In this document: piece after piece, positions 44,399 through 54,111 of the stretch
Layout of the letters: every line of letters begins with the position of its first letter
How positions within the stretch are numbered: position 1 is the first letter of the stretch
DNA from: Rubellicoccus peritrichatus
GTDB lineage: Bacteria; Verrucomicrobiota; Verrucomicrobiia; Opitutales; Cerasicoccaceae
Direction of reading: 5' to 3'
Assembly (NCBI RefSeq): GCF_033100135.1
Contig: NZ_CP136920.1
Span: forward strand, 3,033,001-3,097,000
Length of the DNA stretch: 64,000 nucleotides
Position numbers and translations under genes: made by a program
The notes under the pieces: generated by a model
Told to the model about the DNA's origin: nothing
What the model saw: only the letters and a program-made list of their open reading frames with translations
Databases searched by the model: none

Positions 44399-45973
44399 AT
44401 GAGAGGCGAACCCAATAGCCAGAGATCCTTTTCTCCCATGCTCATGGCATGGTTGCTCACGGGAGTTTTGGTCATTGCCTTGGGAGTGGCTGCGGTACTT
44501 AGCCCAAATCTTTTTGTTACCATACTTGATGTTGAGAAGCCACCGGAAGAGGAGCTCAAAAAGCGCAAGATCGTTCGAGTCGAGAAACGTGAGCCGACTC
44601 CAGAGCAGGTAAGGGAAATAACACGTAATGAGGAACGCAAGAAGCGCGAGGAGTTGAAGGAACGTGTCCGGGATCTGGTTGAAATCGAGCATGAATTGCA
44701 GGAAGAAGAGCAATCACGTTTGGACGAAATTGAGGAAAAGTATCCAGAGTTGTTAGCGGAAGATGAGCTCGAGCCGGTGCCTCTGGAAGAGGATCAGAAC
44801 AATGAATTGATCGCTGATTTACTCGATGATCCGGCCGCGCCTTTGGACGAACTTTACGAGACGGCGCAAGAGCTTGAAGAATCCATCGGCGAACATTTTG
44901 CCGAGGCACGTGCAGCTGAGCTGGCCCTTGTTCAGCAGAAGCCATTGACTGATGCTCGTGAAGATGTTTACACCCCGGAGGCAAATTCACCAGAGCTTTC
45001 CGCGACTCTGGCTGAACAAACTCCGACGACGCAAAGTGAGTTCAAGGAATATCACAAAGCGATGGAGCAAGCGGCTTCTGCAATGCAGAGCATGGTCATG
45101 TCAGCCCAGGCCCAGCTGGAGCAAGTCACCGGTGGAAAAGGCTCCGAGCAAGAGGCGACCGCCGGGGCAAATGTCCCTTATCAGTCCGGACAAAACATTG
45201 CTTCCCAGGTTGCAGCAGTGCAGCAGATGTCGAGTCAGGCTCGCGGACGTGTCAGAAGCCAAATAACCGATCTCAGCTCGGTGATGATGCAGGCTTATGG
45301 GATGACCTCGCTTGGAGATCGAGGTGGAGACAATTATGATTCTGGTCTTATCCTCGACGGTACTTATTCGACGGACTTGGGGACGATTCAAACGAGGGGA
45401 GGGAAACAAATACTTCGCCTCAACACAGCGCGTGTTACCCAGCAGGCATTGCCAGGAAGGAAATTAACAGAAAGCAGTGAACGCTCGGGATGGCTTTTCC
45501 TCGATACCTGGTATATCATTGGTCCGTGGCAGCGCCCTCAAAGAGATTCTTTTAGTAAGACTTTTCCGCCCGAAACTCTCATTGACCTTGATGCGCAATA
45601 TAAGGGCAAGGTGATTCGAAAGAGCGATGGGCCGATTGATCTGAAATGGCGTTTCATACAGTCCAACTCAATTCGAATTCGCCCTCCGGACGAGATCACC
45701 GATTCTGTCTATTACGCCTACACGGATCTTTATTCAGACGAGACAAGGCAGGTCTTGATTGCAGTCGCGTCTGATGACCTGGCCAAGCTTTGGGTCAATG
45801 ACCTTCCGGTTTGGGAAGACTCGGGATTGAGCAGTTGGAAGCTGGATGAAGGTTTTTCCCGCATTGTCCTGAAGAAGGGATACAATAAGTTCCTGCTTCG
45901 TATCGAAAGTGGTCCGGGCTTGTGCGAGTTTTCCGTCCTGCTTTGCCCGAGCAATCAAATTCCTCAAGAGTAG
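44399..45973 (+). CDS. TolA/TonB-like envelope protein with periplasmic coiled coil and C-terminal beta-domain
   Basis: 524 residues from ATG 44399; the frame is open further upstream but overlaps the ExbD gene. One membrane helix near residues 13-40 (LMAWLLTGVLVIALGVAAVL) is followed by a highly charged, Glu/Lys/Arg-rich helical stretch (about 45-160) resembling the TolA/TonB periplasmic arm. Next comes a Gln/Ala-rich section (about 210-300). The C-terminal domain (about 365-520, WLFLDTWYIIGPWQRPQ, LIAVASDDLAKLWVNDLPVW, FLLRIESGPG) looks like a carbohydrate-binding jelly roll rather than a TonB CTD. It probably transfers energy from the ExbB-ExbD motor to an outer-envelope partner; the beta-domain in place of a TonB box receiver is unusual. 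Confidence 0.75.
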   Translation: MRGEPNSQRSFSPMLMAWLLTGVLVIALGVAAVLSPNLFVTILDVEKPPEEELKKRKIVRVEKREPTPEQVREITRNEERKKREELKERVRDLVEIEHELQEEEQSRLDEIEEKYPELLAEDELEPVPLEEDQNNELIADLLDDPAAPLDELYETAQELEESIGEHFAEARAAELALVQQKPLTDAREDVYTPEANSPELSATLAEQTPTTQSEFKEYHKAMEQAASAMQSMVMSAQAQLEQVTGGKGSEQEATAGANVPYQSGQNIASQVAAVQQMSSQARGRVRSQITDLSSVMMQAYGMTSLGDRGGDNYDSGLILDGTYSTDLGTIQTRGGKQILRLNTARVTQQALPGRKLTESSERSGWLFLDTWYIIGPWQRPQRDSFSKTFPPETLIDLDAQYKGKVIRKSDGPIDLKWRFIQSNSIRIRPPDEITDSVYYAYTDLYSDETRQVLIAVASDDLAKLWVNDLPVWEDSGLSSWKLDEGFSRIVLKKGYNKFLLRIESGPGLCEFSVLLCPSNQIPQE

Positions 45974-46113
45974 GTTGTTTGAGAACACCTACATTCAGAT
46001 TTATGATTTGATAGACAGCGTGAGCTGAATGTCCTTATGGTCCGGGCTTTGGGTAAAGTTTTCTTAAATGAACTTAGCATTTTCTTTCGCCCTTACAAGG
46101 CGCCTCGAGGAGT

Positions 46114-47481
46114 TCAGACTGCGTTCGCCTTCCAGTCTTGATCACCATGCTTTTGCTGCCAGCTGTGTAATTCCTTTTGGAGGGATTCGCGGATGGTTTG
46201 CAGCTCATTGTTAGCTGACAGGTCTTTCATTTCCCAGGGGTCTTCCTGAAGGTCAAACATCTCTGTCCGGCGTTGGTCTTCGATATGGTACTCGATCAGT
46301 TTGTAGCGCTCATCACGAATGGAGCGTTGGGTATCGCTAAAAGCATTGGCCAAGTGGGAACGTCCTGTTTTTCCTTCCAGCATCGGCTGCAGGGAATGGA
46401 ATGTTTCACTCTTTGCTGGCAGGCCGGCCAACGCTTCAATCGTTGGATGGAGGTCATGCTGATAACAAAGGCCATCCACAACATTGTTCTGCGGGATACC
46501 AGGGCCCGACATTAACAGTGGCACATGGAGTGAATGCTGATAGGAGTTCTGCTTGCCCATGAATCCATGTTGCCCGACCGCCAAGCCATGGTCAGCGGTA
46601 TGGATGACAATGGTATTATCGAATGCTCCGATTTCCTCCAGAGCTTCGTGAATCTTTCCGATCCATTCATCCATGTCCGAGATCATCGCGTAGTATTCTG
46701 CGATGGAGCGCTTGATCTCACTCACATCCCGTGGCGTGCCAAGAAGTAGCTCATCGCGGATGGAGAGTGCGCCATTGTCACTTAAGGGATAGACGCCAGA
46801 CGGTGTGTCTCCCGTGCGGGGGCTGGTAATCATATTCGGCGTCAGTTCAATGTCACGCGGATCATATCTGGCCCGCCAATGATCGGGTGGTGTCCTTGGA
46901 TCATGTGGAGCAGTGAAGGCACAGTAGCAGAAGAAAGGTTGATCGTTGTCTTTCTGCGAACGGATAAAGTCGATCGCGGATTGTGCGAAAACCTCAGTGG
47001 AAAAACCGTCGGCGTTTCTTTGTTTTTCGGAAGGGTATTTGCCGGATGGATCATGGTCATGAACCGGCGTAAACCAGTGATCAGCCATGCCGCCGAAAAA
47101 GATGTTCTGACCTGAGCTGAAGGACGCATTGAAGAAACGCTCTCCATTGTGCCACTTTCCAGTGCCAAAGGCATTGTATCCCGCCTCTTGCAGTTTTCCG
47201 CCAAGTGACTCCGGTAAAGGCACCTCGTTACCATCCGAGTGGCCACAGACAAGTTCGTCCGGCAATTGAAAGTAGGGCATCCCGGTATGGAGCATGGCTC
47301 GACTCGGAGCGCAGATAGCACCGTGCGGAGAGCCAAAGTGCTGGGCTTGTGAGAAACGAGTTCCGCGCTGAGCGAGACGATCGAGAGAGGGTGTGATGAC
47401 GGATTCGGTTCCAGTGCAACCCAGGGCGGTGCCTCGTTGGTCGTCAGCGATAGTAAGGAGGATATTGGGTGGTCGGGACAT
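46114..47481 (-). CDS. Type I sulfatase (S1 family)
   Basis: 455 residues. The sulfatase signature CAPSRAMLHTG has Cys57 as the residue converted to formylglycine; Asp13-Asp14 (IADDQRG) and the HTADHGLAVGQHGFMGK segment supply calcium ligands. No signal peptide precedes MSRPPNILL, so the enzyme seems to stay in the cytoplasm, where anaerobic-type maturases act. No maturase gene is seen nearby. It is the last gene of a minus-strand operon with the GH20 gene (50 bases upstream) and the GH74-like gene, pointing to desulfation of an N-acetylhexosamine-containing glycan fragment. Confidence 0.9.
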   Translation of the reverse strand: MSRPPNILLTIADDQRGTALGCTGTESVITPSLDRLAQRGTRFSQAQHFGSPHGAICAPSRAMLHTGMPYFQLPDELVCGHSDGNEVPLPESLGGKLQEAGYNAFGTGKWHNGERFFNASFSSGQNIFFGGMADHWFTPVHDHDPSGKYPSEKQRNADGFSTEVFAQSAIDFIRSQKDNDQPFFCYCAFTAPHDPRTPPDHWRARYDPRDIELTPNMITSPRTGDTPSGVYPLSDNGALSIRDELLLGTPRDVSEIKRSIAEYYAMISDMDEWIGKIHEALEEIGAFDNTIVIHTADHGLAVGQHGFMGKQNSYQHSLHVPLLMSGPGIPQNNVVDGLCYQHDLHPTIEALAGLPAKSETFHSLQPMLEGKTGRSHLANAFSDTQRSIRDERYKLIEYHIEDQRRTEMFDLQEDPWEMKDLSANNELQTIRESLQKELHSWQQKHGDQDWKANAV

Positions 47482-47531
47482 GGTTATTCCAAAGTGTAAA
47501 AGAGGTTTGGCCTCCAGGATATGAAGGCAGA

Positions 47532-49469
47532 TTATTGGCTTAATCTACAGCTTTCTCTCAGTTCTTTTGCAACATTGGAATTGTCATTACGAAGACCATG
47601 CGTGTCCATTAGATCGGCTAACTGACACAAAAACTTCTGTAGTCTGAAATATTCAGATGGTTTGTTATGGGCATGCCAACGCCGACTGAAGTGTTGTTCG
47701 AAGGACCGGATCTCATCTGCTGTATGTGTGTAGCCGAGTCCTTCAAGGTCGTTTCTTACTCCGTTGACGCACTGAATCAAATGGGCAGCTTCATGCATAA
47801 GAATCTCCCCCCACATGCCGGTAATGATATCCTGGATGCGCTCTTGTTTGAGTTGATTCGCTTTCGAAATGCAGTCGATAAACCGTTCACGGAGCTGTCT
47901 CATGGCAGCAGCCGATTGAGCGTAATGATCATCAGGCTTTGAACCTTCTTTATCGAGACGATGCGCGGCAAGTGCTTTTCCTCGGCCCCAGTCTTCGTGC
48001 GTCGGGAGGTTGTTAAAAGGATCGAACAGTACACTGATATCTGATGTGGCCAACCTGATGAGCTTGCTGAATTGGCGCATTAGATAAGAGGCCAGCTGGC
48101 TATGGTCGCCAAGTTCCAACAGAGAAAAGGCTTTGTCAAAGTTTTCGATGTTTGTTCGCTCTGCTTCCCAGGCGCATTGTGCTCCAAGTGCAAGACCATG
48201 CAGCGAGCATCCCAACAGATTGGAGTGCCCATGGTCGCCCCAGTCTGTATTGAGCAAGCCGCAGGCACCGTGTTCTTTGCCTTGCCTGGCAAAGTTGATA
48301 ATATTCTGGGAGGCCCAGTCAATGCGGTTGAAAAATTGATTCCAGCCACTGGTCCCGGGACAGACATAAAAGGGGATTTCCGAGTACTCGAATAGCTCGC
48401 AGTTTCCATCACGAAGGTCGGGGCTGTAGGACCAGTTCAATACGGTAACATCTTTGGAGAGCTGATTGATGGTCCTCGAGTTCTTCTGCAGGATATCGCC
48501 CCATAGTTGTACTTTTCGTCCACGCTTATGGACTGCATTGATAATCTTCCTGGTGAAACTGATGTATAGCTCAATCGCGTCATTGCCCGCCCGAGCATTT
48601 TTTCCATAAGTGAGATCGAGCGTTTCGTCGCAACATACATTGAAGTGCTTTGAGGAAAACAGAGGCAGATACTCATCAAGCATGTTTTCAATCAGTTCGA
48701 TAGACTCGGGATTAGTGCCATCGAGGGTGAAGTGCACTTGCCGATCAAACCATGAGTATGGATATTCGGATCCCTGGCAGCCGAGTTCTCCAAGATGCTC
48801 CAGGCGTTTGGTTCTTAAGATTTCGTAGCAGTGACCAAAGGTCGTCATTGATGGAACCAGGTCGATGTGATGTTGCTGACATAGTTCATCCAGTTGGAGT
48901 ATTTCGCATGCGGTCAAAGGACTTTTTCCTGCTGCAATGCCGGTGTGTTTCCGGAAATCGAAAGTGTGTTCAACATACAATTGCAGTTGGTTGAGTTTAT
49001 AGAAGGAAGCTTTTTCAACGAGTTCGGAAAGTGTTTCCAGAGTGGGAACTTTGCCTCGTGTTACGTCATGGTAAAAACCACGTGCTTCATAATCCGGGTA
49101 ATCCTTGATTGTGAGATGTTTTAACTTGCGACCTTCCTGCCGGATGATCTGACGAAGGGTTTGGCAGCCATGGAATAAGCCAGCTGAATCAATACCATGG
49201 ATTTGTACACCATTATCGTTAACTTGCAGGGTGTAGCTACAGGAGAGTTTGGGGTTGGTGATTAATCGAATACTGGCTGATTGATCATCCAGGTGACGAA
49301 TGATCCGAGCTTGTATTGCGCAGTGGAGGTCCAACTCCTCTGCGATTTGTTTGGTAGCAAGCATCGCGCTGCGGTCAGAGTTTTGCTCGAGCAGGATTGT
49401 ACAGTCTTCATTCAAGTGAAAGAACCCGTTGCCTAAGTTCAGTTCTTTAACATTCGGTATCAAATGCAT
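47532..49469 (-). CDS. GH20-type beta-N-acetylhexosaminidase
   Basis: 645 residues. An N-terminal GH20b-like domain (YTLQVNDNGVQIHGIDSAG, FHGCQTLRQII) precedes the barrel (YEARGFYHDVTRGKVPTLE, LVPSMTTFGHCYEIL). The catalytic Asp-Glu pair is Asp281-Glu282 in FNVCCDETLDL. GH20 enzymes release terminal GlcNAc or GalNAc by substrate-assisted catalysis. There is no signal peptide, matching the sulfatase downstream. It lies 43 bases after the GH74-like gene. A role in degrading sulfated amino-sugar glycans is inferred from the operon. Confidence 0.85.
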   Translation of the reverse strand: MHLIPNVKELNLGNGFFHLNEDCTILLEQNSDRSAMLATKQIAEELDLHCAIQARIIRHLDDQSASIRLITNPKLSCSYTLQVNDNGVQIHGIDSAGLFHGCQTLRQIIRQEGRKLKHLTIKDYPDYEARGFYHDVTRGKVPTLETLSELVEKASFYKLNQLQLYVEHTFDFRKHTGIAAGKSPLTACEILQLDELCQQHHIDLVPSMTTFGHCYEILRTKRLEHLGELGCQGSEYPYSWFDRQVHFTLDGTNPESIELIENMLDEYLPLFSSKHFNVCCDETLDLTYGKNARAGNDAIELYISFTRKIINAVHKRGRKVQLWGDILQKNSRTINQLSKDVTVLNWSYSPDLRDGNCELFEYSEIPFYVCPGTSGWNQFFNRIDWASQNIINFARQGKEHGACGLLNTDWGDHGHSNLLGCSLHGLALGAQCAWEAERTNIENFDKAFSLLELGDHSQLASYLMRQFSKLIRLATSDISVLFDPFNNLPTHEDWGRGKALAAHRLDKEGSKPDDHYAQSAAAMRQLRERFIDCISKANQLKQERIQDIITGMWGEILMHEAAHLIQCVNGVRNDLEGLGYTHTADEIRSFEQHFSRRWHAHNKPSEYFRLQKFLCQLADLMDTHGLRNDNSNVAKELRESCRLSQ

Positions 49470-49512
49470 GATTGGGGTACGCTTATGCGTTGATGGGCTG
49501 CTTGACCAAACC

Positions 49513-52176
49513 TTAGTTGGTTGGCATAATAGCGATTGGTGTTCCGAATATCAATGGCGTCAGATGAGTTTCAAGGTCATCGAGGAAAACACTTCCTTCA
49601 CCATTAAGCAGGACGACGATTTTTCCCAAGGTAGCACTTGAAGCCAGTTTTACTTTGGCATCAAAAGTGGCCCATCCGCTGGTTGGTCCAGTGGAGAGAG
49701 TCAGGGGTATCCATGCGATCTGTGAGCCTGATTCGAATGAGACCAATGCGACCTGGGCCTTGGCTTTGGGAAGGCCCTCGACTTTCCATCGAAACTTAAG
49801 TTGGAAATGATTTTCCACTGCAGGGAAAACGAGGCTGGTTGTCGCATTGGTTGGGCCATCTACAGAATACAATTTGAGAGCACCGCCGGGACCATCTTCA
49901 TTTAGAGTAATTCGTTCAACCATGGCATTGCCTTCGCCAATCCATGGTTCGGTCCAGAAGCGATTCACTGTGTCTGTCATGTCGAATGCACCGTCATGGA
50001 TTTCAGGCTGATTGACTAAACTGCTCTCAACAACAGGAAGCATACCAGAAGATGCTTTTCCCGCTACGATCGGAGTTTCAGCATCCGGTGTTAGAGGCAT
50101 CCAGAAGAGGCCTCCTCCTCGCGTGCCGGCGACAAGACGTTCACCTGCAAATGTCAATGTGCTTACAAGACCATGAGGAGGCAGGGGATAGGCTGCCCAT
50201 GTGTTACCTCCGTCTGAACTGATTTGTATATTCGTGTTAGTGGATACCGCTATGTTTAATGGATTCGTAGCATCAGAGGTTAAAGTGTTCACTGTATCAT
50301 TAAGTATTCTATCCCACTTTAACCTGTCATCATTGCTTTCCCATAGGCCGCCTTCTGCGCGCGATAGAAGAAATGATTCACCAGCAGCAATGATTCCTTG
50401 TGGCTTACCTTCGCCGTTGCTTTGTGTCTGAATCCATATTGTTCCGTCGTAATAGTAAGTCACATCTTGTTGTTGACTGGCTAAGGCAATACGCCCGGAG
50501 GTTGTCATGGCCAGCTCCGGGCCAAGAGCCCAGATCCTTTCAAGGAATAGCTTATCGAATTGTCCCAGGCCTTCATTCATTGAGACAAAACTTTTTCCGC
50601 CATCGATACTGCGATAGACGCCACCACCTTCGTGATACGAACCGGAGACAGCGAGGATGACTTCGTATGGGTTCTCCGGATGAACTTGAATGGAGTTGAT
50701 GCTGTGCTCTGCGGACGAAGGCAGGCCAAGCATTGGTGACTTATGCCAGGTATCGCCGCGGTCGGTGCTTACCCACAGGCGGCTTGCCCGCCATTCTGCT
50801 TCATTGTCACCTGTAGCATAGATGCGCGAGGGCAGAGCAGGTGAGCTCGCAAGCATCTTCATGTTTGAAGCGGGTTTATTGGTATCAAAGGTCGCACCTC
50901 CATCGAGCGAACGTGCGTAGGCGTTGTCAGCCATTCCCACGTGGATGACTGCGGGATCAGTTGGATCAGCAATGACATCGTGTATGACCGTGGTTTCAAT
51001 GCCATCGATACGAAGTGTCCATATGCGGCCGGCATCACCCGTTTCATAGATGCCATACCAGTCAGTGAACCACCAGTGGTCCGGGTTGTTGGGGGCGATG
51101 GTGATGCTGCCCATGCAAGCTCCAAAATGCTGCCATTTGCCTGGTTCGATTCTTCCCCACCATGGGCGTCTATCAACGAATTCCACAACAGCTTCGCGTG
51201 GCACGATCGTCCACATGCTATCACTTGTTTTCCGCTGGTAAATACTTCCGCGGCTTGATCCAAGAAGCAGCAAGTCCGGCCCGGATGCTATGGCCTGAAA
51301 ACGGCTTTCACTTGTATGATTCTTTGATGCTTCCAGGTCGATTGGCAGACCTTGAGAAAAATCAAGCCACGTTTTCCCCAAGTCATCACTATGTTTGATT
51401 ATCGCAGAGTTAAAGATGCCAACAAGCGTACCATTCGAGCTGACAACTATTTCCTGTGGACTCTCTTCGGCAAGCTGAGTCCATGTCTGGCCGTTATCAC
51501 TGCTGAAGAAAAAACTGCCGTGATATGAATCCTTGTCATGGGATTCCCATGGAACACTGCAGATCCATCCATTGCCTTGTGAGTCAAAATCAATATCTGT
51601 GATAAAGTGATCTTCAAGGCCAAGGGCCTTCCAGGTTGCTCCATCATCAGAACTGATGAAAACACCATCACCTCCGGTGCCCGCAAAGATTTCTCCGTCG
51701 GTATTTCTTGCAAAAACATTTCCAGCCGATCTGAACACCTCGTTACCAAAGAATTGTGCACCAAGCACTTTGTCCCAGGATTTGCCACTATCAGTGGTGC
51801 GGAATATTCCTTGGCGAGGAGCCCACTGGTTGCCAACTGCGATCAGGATGTCGTCAGCATTGTTTGGAGATACTGTCAGTCCACGAACTGAGTAGATACC
51901 TTCGGCGGAGGGCAGGTTGCCATGAATCATCCTCCAGTTCAGTCCACCATCGTCGCTACGATAAACTCCGCCGACATCAACGGTGGCATAAATCACGTCA
52001 GGGTTGGAAGGAGCAATGACGATATTTTGTGCAAAGCCGCCACCACCAAATGATGATGATTGCCACGGTGTGTAGTCGCGGTCAGCAACGGTGTTTGCCT
52101 TAAGACTAAGCGTGAGCGCTGCCAATATGCAGAAACATTTACAGGATAGTGAGGCTATGGGAGATTTGAGGGCCAT
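49513..52176 (-). CDS. Secreted BNR/GH74-like beta-propeller with C-terminal carbohydrate-binding-like domain
   Basis: 887 residues with a signal peptide (LSCKCFCILAALTLSLKA). Residues about 30-700 contain many Asp-box turns (YRSDDGGLNWRMIHG, FRTTDSGKSWDKVLG, ISSDDGATWKALG, STDRGDTWHKSP, ISSDGGNTWAAYP), characteristic of GH74 xyloglucanase-like or Vps10-like double propellers. The C-terminal 150 residues form a beta-sandwich (FQLKFRWKVEGLPKAKAQ, GSVFLDDLETHL) likely to bind carbohydrate. It is the first and only exported product of the three-gene operon, so it may capture or cut the polymer outside the cell. Catalytic Asp residues of GH74 were not identified with certainty. Confidence 0.8.
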   Translation of the reverse strand: MALKSPIASLSCKCFCILAALTLSLKANTVADRDYTPWQSSSFGGGGFAQNIVIAPSNPDVIYATVDVGGVYRSDDGGLNWRMIHGNLPSAEGIYSVRGLTVSPNNADDILIAVGNQWAPRQGIFRTTDSGKSWDKVLGAQFFGNEVFRSAGNVFARNTDGEIFAGTGGDGVFISSDDGATWKALGLEDHFITDIDFDSQGNGWICSVPWESHDKDSYHGSFFFSSDNGQTWTQLAEESPQEIVVSSNGTLVGIFNSAIIKHSDDLGKTWLDFSQGLPIDLEASKNHTSESRFQAIASGPDLLLLGSSRGSIYQRKTSDSMWTIVPREAVVEFVDRRPWWGRIEPGKWQHFGACMGSITIAPNNPDHWWFTDWYGIYETGDAGRIWTLRIDGIETTVIHDVIADPTDPAVIHVGMADNAYARSLDGGATFDTNKPASNMKMLASSPALPSRIYATGDNEAEWRASRLWVSTDRGDTWHKSPMLGLPSSAEHSINSIQVHPENPYEVILAVSGSYHEGGGVYRSIDGGKSFVSMNEGLGQFDKLFLERIWALGPELAMTTSGRIALASQQQDVTYYYDGTIWIQTQSNGEGKPQGIIAAGESFLLSRAEGGLWESNDDRLKWDRILNDTVNTLTSDATNPLNIAVSTNTNIQISSDGGNTWAAYPLPPHGLVSTLTFAGERLVAGTRGGGLFWMPLTPDAETPIVAGKASSGMLPVVESSLVNQPEIHDGAFDMTDTVNRFWTEPWIGEGNAMVERITLNEDGPGGALKLYSVDGPTNATTSLVFPAVENHFQLKFRWKVEGLPKAKAQVALVSFESGSQIAWIPLTLSTGPTSGWATFDAKVKLASSATLGKIVVLLNGEGSVFLDDLETHLTPLIFGTPIAIMPTN

Positions 52177-52281
52177 GAAGTAACGGATTCTTTTTCAATA
52201 CTGCTAAACGGTATCGAACTTATTTGTTGATCATAGGATAGCCTTTAAGCTGAATATTGACAATAAACATAAACAGCTCAA

Positions 52282-53181
52282 ATGTGCAGAAGCCCCAGTA
52301 TGTTGAGCTTTGATGTGCCTTTTTTGGATCCTGATCCAATAAAACTACCGTTTATGGAGAATAGCGGTCCCTTCTTTCTGCCCATAGTTTCCGGATGTGC
52401 AGTTGTCAAAGGATCAGTGGATAATGAGATGCGCCATGATTTTTCTTTGGATGCAATCGACTATATGGTGACGTTTTTGATGACTTTCCATGGCTCTGCT
52501 AAAGTAAGCTTTCCACATGAAGATCAGAGTTTATTCCCAGGATCGATTCTGATTCTTAAGCAACCTTCCCCGGTACGGATCCATTTGAAAAACACAGGCT
52601 CTCCCTGGGGCTTTTTTTATATCAACTTTCGTGATTCACGGCCACTTGAATCTTTGCTTTGGCTGCAGAGCCGTATTGGCCAAATTAGTCGTCCGGTCTC
52701 AATGCGGGATCCTGAGGTCAGGAAATTTGTTCGAGACTCGTCACAGTTGATTGGTGATATGGCGAAGGCTCAGCAGGGATCAGAGATTGAGTGGTCAGGG
52801 AGAACTTATGATTGGTTTCTTTCCTGCCTTCGCATGCTTCAGATAAGTCCTTCGATCGCACAGCTAAAGGACAAATCCGAGACCTTGCCCAGACCCGCCA
52901 TCCTCTCGGAGAAGTGTGGTACAATCAAGGAATATGCCCGTCAGATGCATTGTTCACCAGGTTATTTGTCACGCAAGCTTCTGGCCAGTTGGCATAAGCC
53001 AGCAGGCAAGGCACTGCGTGAGGCTCGGCTTGAGCGGTCAATTGAACTGCTTGGATCGACTGATCAGAGTATTAATGAAATCGCCAATCAGCTGGGCTAC
53101 GCATCAACGAGTTCATTCATTCGTGCTTTCAAGCTCCATTTTGGATGCACTCCAGCCAGGATGCGTCGATCTGGCTTGTAG
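52282..53181 (+). CDS. AraC-family transcriptional regulator
   Basis: 299 residues. The N-terminal part is cupin-like ligand-binding sequence (DYMVTFLMTFHGSAKVSF, SPWGFFYINFRD). Residues about 205-299 form two helix-turn-helix motifs (IKEYARQMHCSPGYLSRKL and INEIANQLGYASTSSFIRAF, then HFGCTPARMR). It diverges from the glycan-degradation operon with a 105-base gap, so it probably senses a sugar from that pathway and controls the operon, as is typical for AraC genes beside hydrolase clusters. The ATG at 52282 is the first start in frame. Confidence 0.88.
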   Translation: MCRSPSMLSFDVPFLDPDPIKLPFMENSGPFFLPIVSGCAVVKGSVDNEMRHDFSLDAIDYMVTFLMTFHGSAKVSFPHEDQSLFPGSILILKQPSPVRIHLKNTGSPWGFFYINFRDSRPLESLLWLQSRIGQISRPVSMRDPEVRKFVRDSSQLIGDMAKAQQGSEIEWSGRTYDWFLSCLRMLQISPSIAQLKDKSETLPRPAILSEKCGTIKEYARQMHCSPGYLSRKLLASWHKPAGKALREARLERSIELLGSTDQSINEIANQLGYASTSSFIRAFKLHFGCTPARMRRSGL

Positions 53182-53250
53182 ATTGAACTTTGCACATTTG
53201 GTCGCGAAGTGTACATTGTGCTGAGTTGGGATTAGTGCTATAATCGACAA

Positions 53251-53943
53251 ATGTTTTCCCCTTACCCTGGTCATTCTTTTCACAGCAAAAAAGGATTCAG
53301 CCTGATTGAAATACTGGCTGCAATCTCGATTGTGAGTGTTTTGTTTGCCATAATTCTAGTGGGAATGGGGAGTATGTCTGACAAAGCAAATGAAGCAATT
53401 ACAGCGAGTCGTTTGAAACAGGTCCATGCGGCTCAAATGCTTTATGCGCAGGATCACGATGGCATTGTGACACCATTTTATGGCAATGCCGACTCGGGAG
53501 ATAATGAAATGACCTGGCAGAGGCGACTTTTTCCATATGTCGATGTCGCAGATGTCGAAGGCGCAGCTGAGGATCCGGAATCTGTGCTTAACTCACCTTA
53601 TCAAAATATGGTTGAGGGCGTTCCCTACTGGAAGCGTGGACGCAGTTTTGGGCTCAATAGTTATCTGGCACATTCAAACTGGCGTTATAACGTTGCCCGG
53701 GTGCCACAACCAGCGAAGATCGTGCTGGCTGGAGATAAGGTCCAGGGAAATTCAGACTATATGAACACCAGTGATGGTTATAGCTGGGTGGGATCTGGTT
53801 CCACTTGGGGGCTTCCTGCATATCGGCACAATGGCAAAACCACAGCGATGTTTGTCTTCATGGACGGCCATACGGAGGTGCTGACCGAAGAGGATCTGGA
53901 GCTTTCGCCAGAGACGCGTCAATCAGTTTGGCGCTGGTGGTAG
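53251..53943 (+). CDS. Type II secretion/pilin-like pseudopilin
   Basis: 230 residues. The prepilin cleavage and methylation motif GFSLIEILAAISIVSVL has the conserved Glu at +5, and a basic leader (HSFHSKK) precedes it. The body is of the planctomycete/verrucomicrobial type (QVHAAQMLYAQDHDG, SYLAHSNWRYNVARVPQPAK, AYRHNGKTTAMFVFMDGH). Such proteins are numerous in this phylum and usually secreted or assembled through a type II-like machine whose genes are not in the window. It stands alone between AraC and pgk. Confidence 0.88.
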   Translation: MFSPYPGHSFHSKKGFSLIEILAAISIVSVLFAIILVGMGSMSDKANEAITASRLKQVHAAQMLYAQDHDGIVTPFYGNADSGDNEMTWQRRLFPYVDVADVEGAAEDPESVLNSPYQNMVEGVPYWKRGRSFGLNSYLAHSNWRYNVARVPQPAKIVLAGDKVQGNSDYMNTSDGYSWVGSGSTWGLPAYRHNGKTTAMFVFMDGHTEVLTEEDLELSPETRQSVWRWW

Positions 53944-54111
53944 GCGTCCAGCAGAGTGATTTTGTCATTCATAATCGCTTGATGGAGATTATCTTGAGGT
54001 GTTTTCCAGGCAAAAGGCTGACCCCTGTATCTCGATCTGGTGGCAACGAAGTTGCTAATCGCATGCTTTTTTGTTGTCAGGCGGTCCTCTGTGGCGAGAA
54101 TCCACGGCCCT

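Noticed and set aside
54040..54111. N-terminal extension of phosphoglycerate kinase
   Set aside because: The upstream residues do not resemble the enzyme; the ATG at 54112 starts at the usual place for the family.
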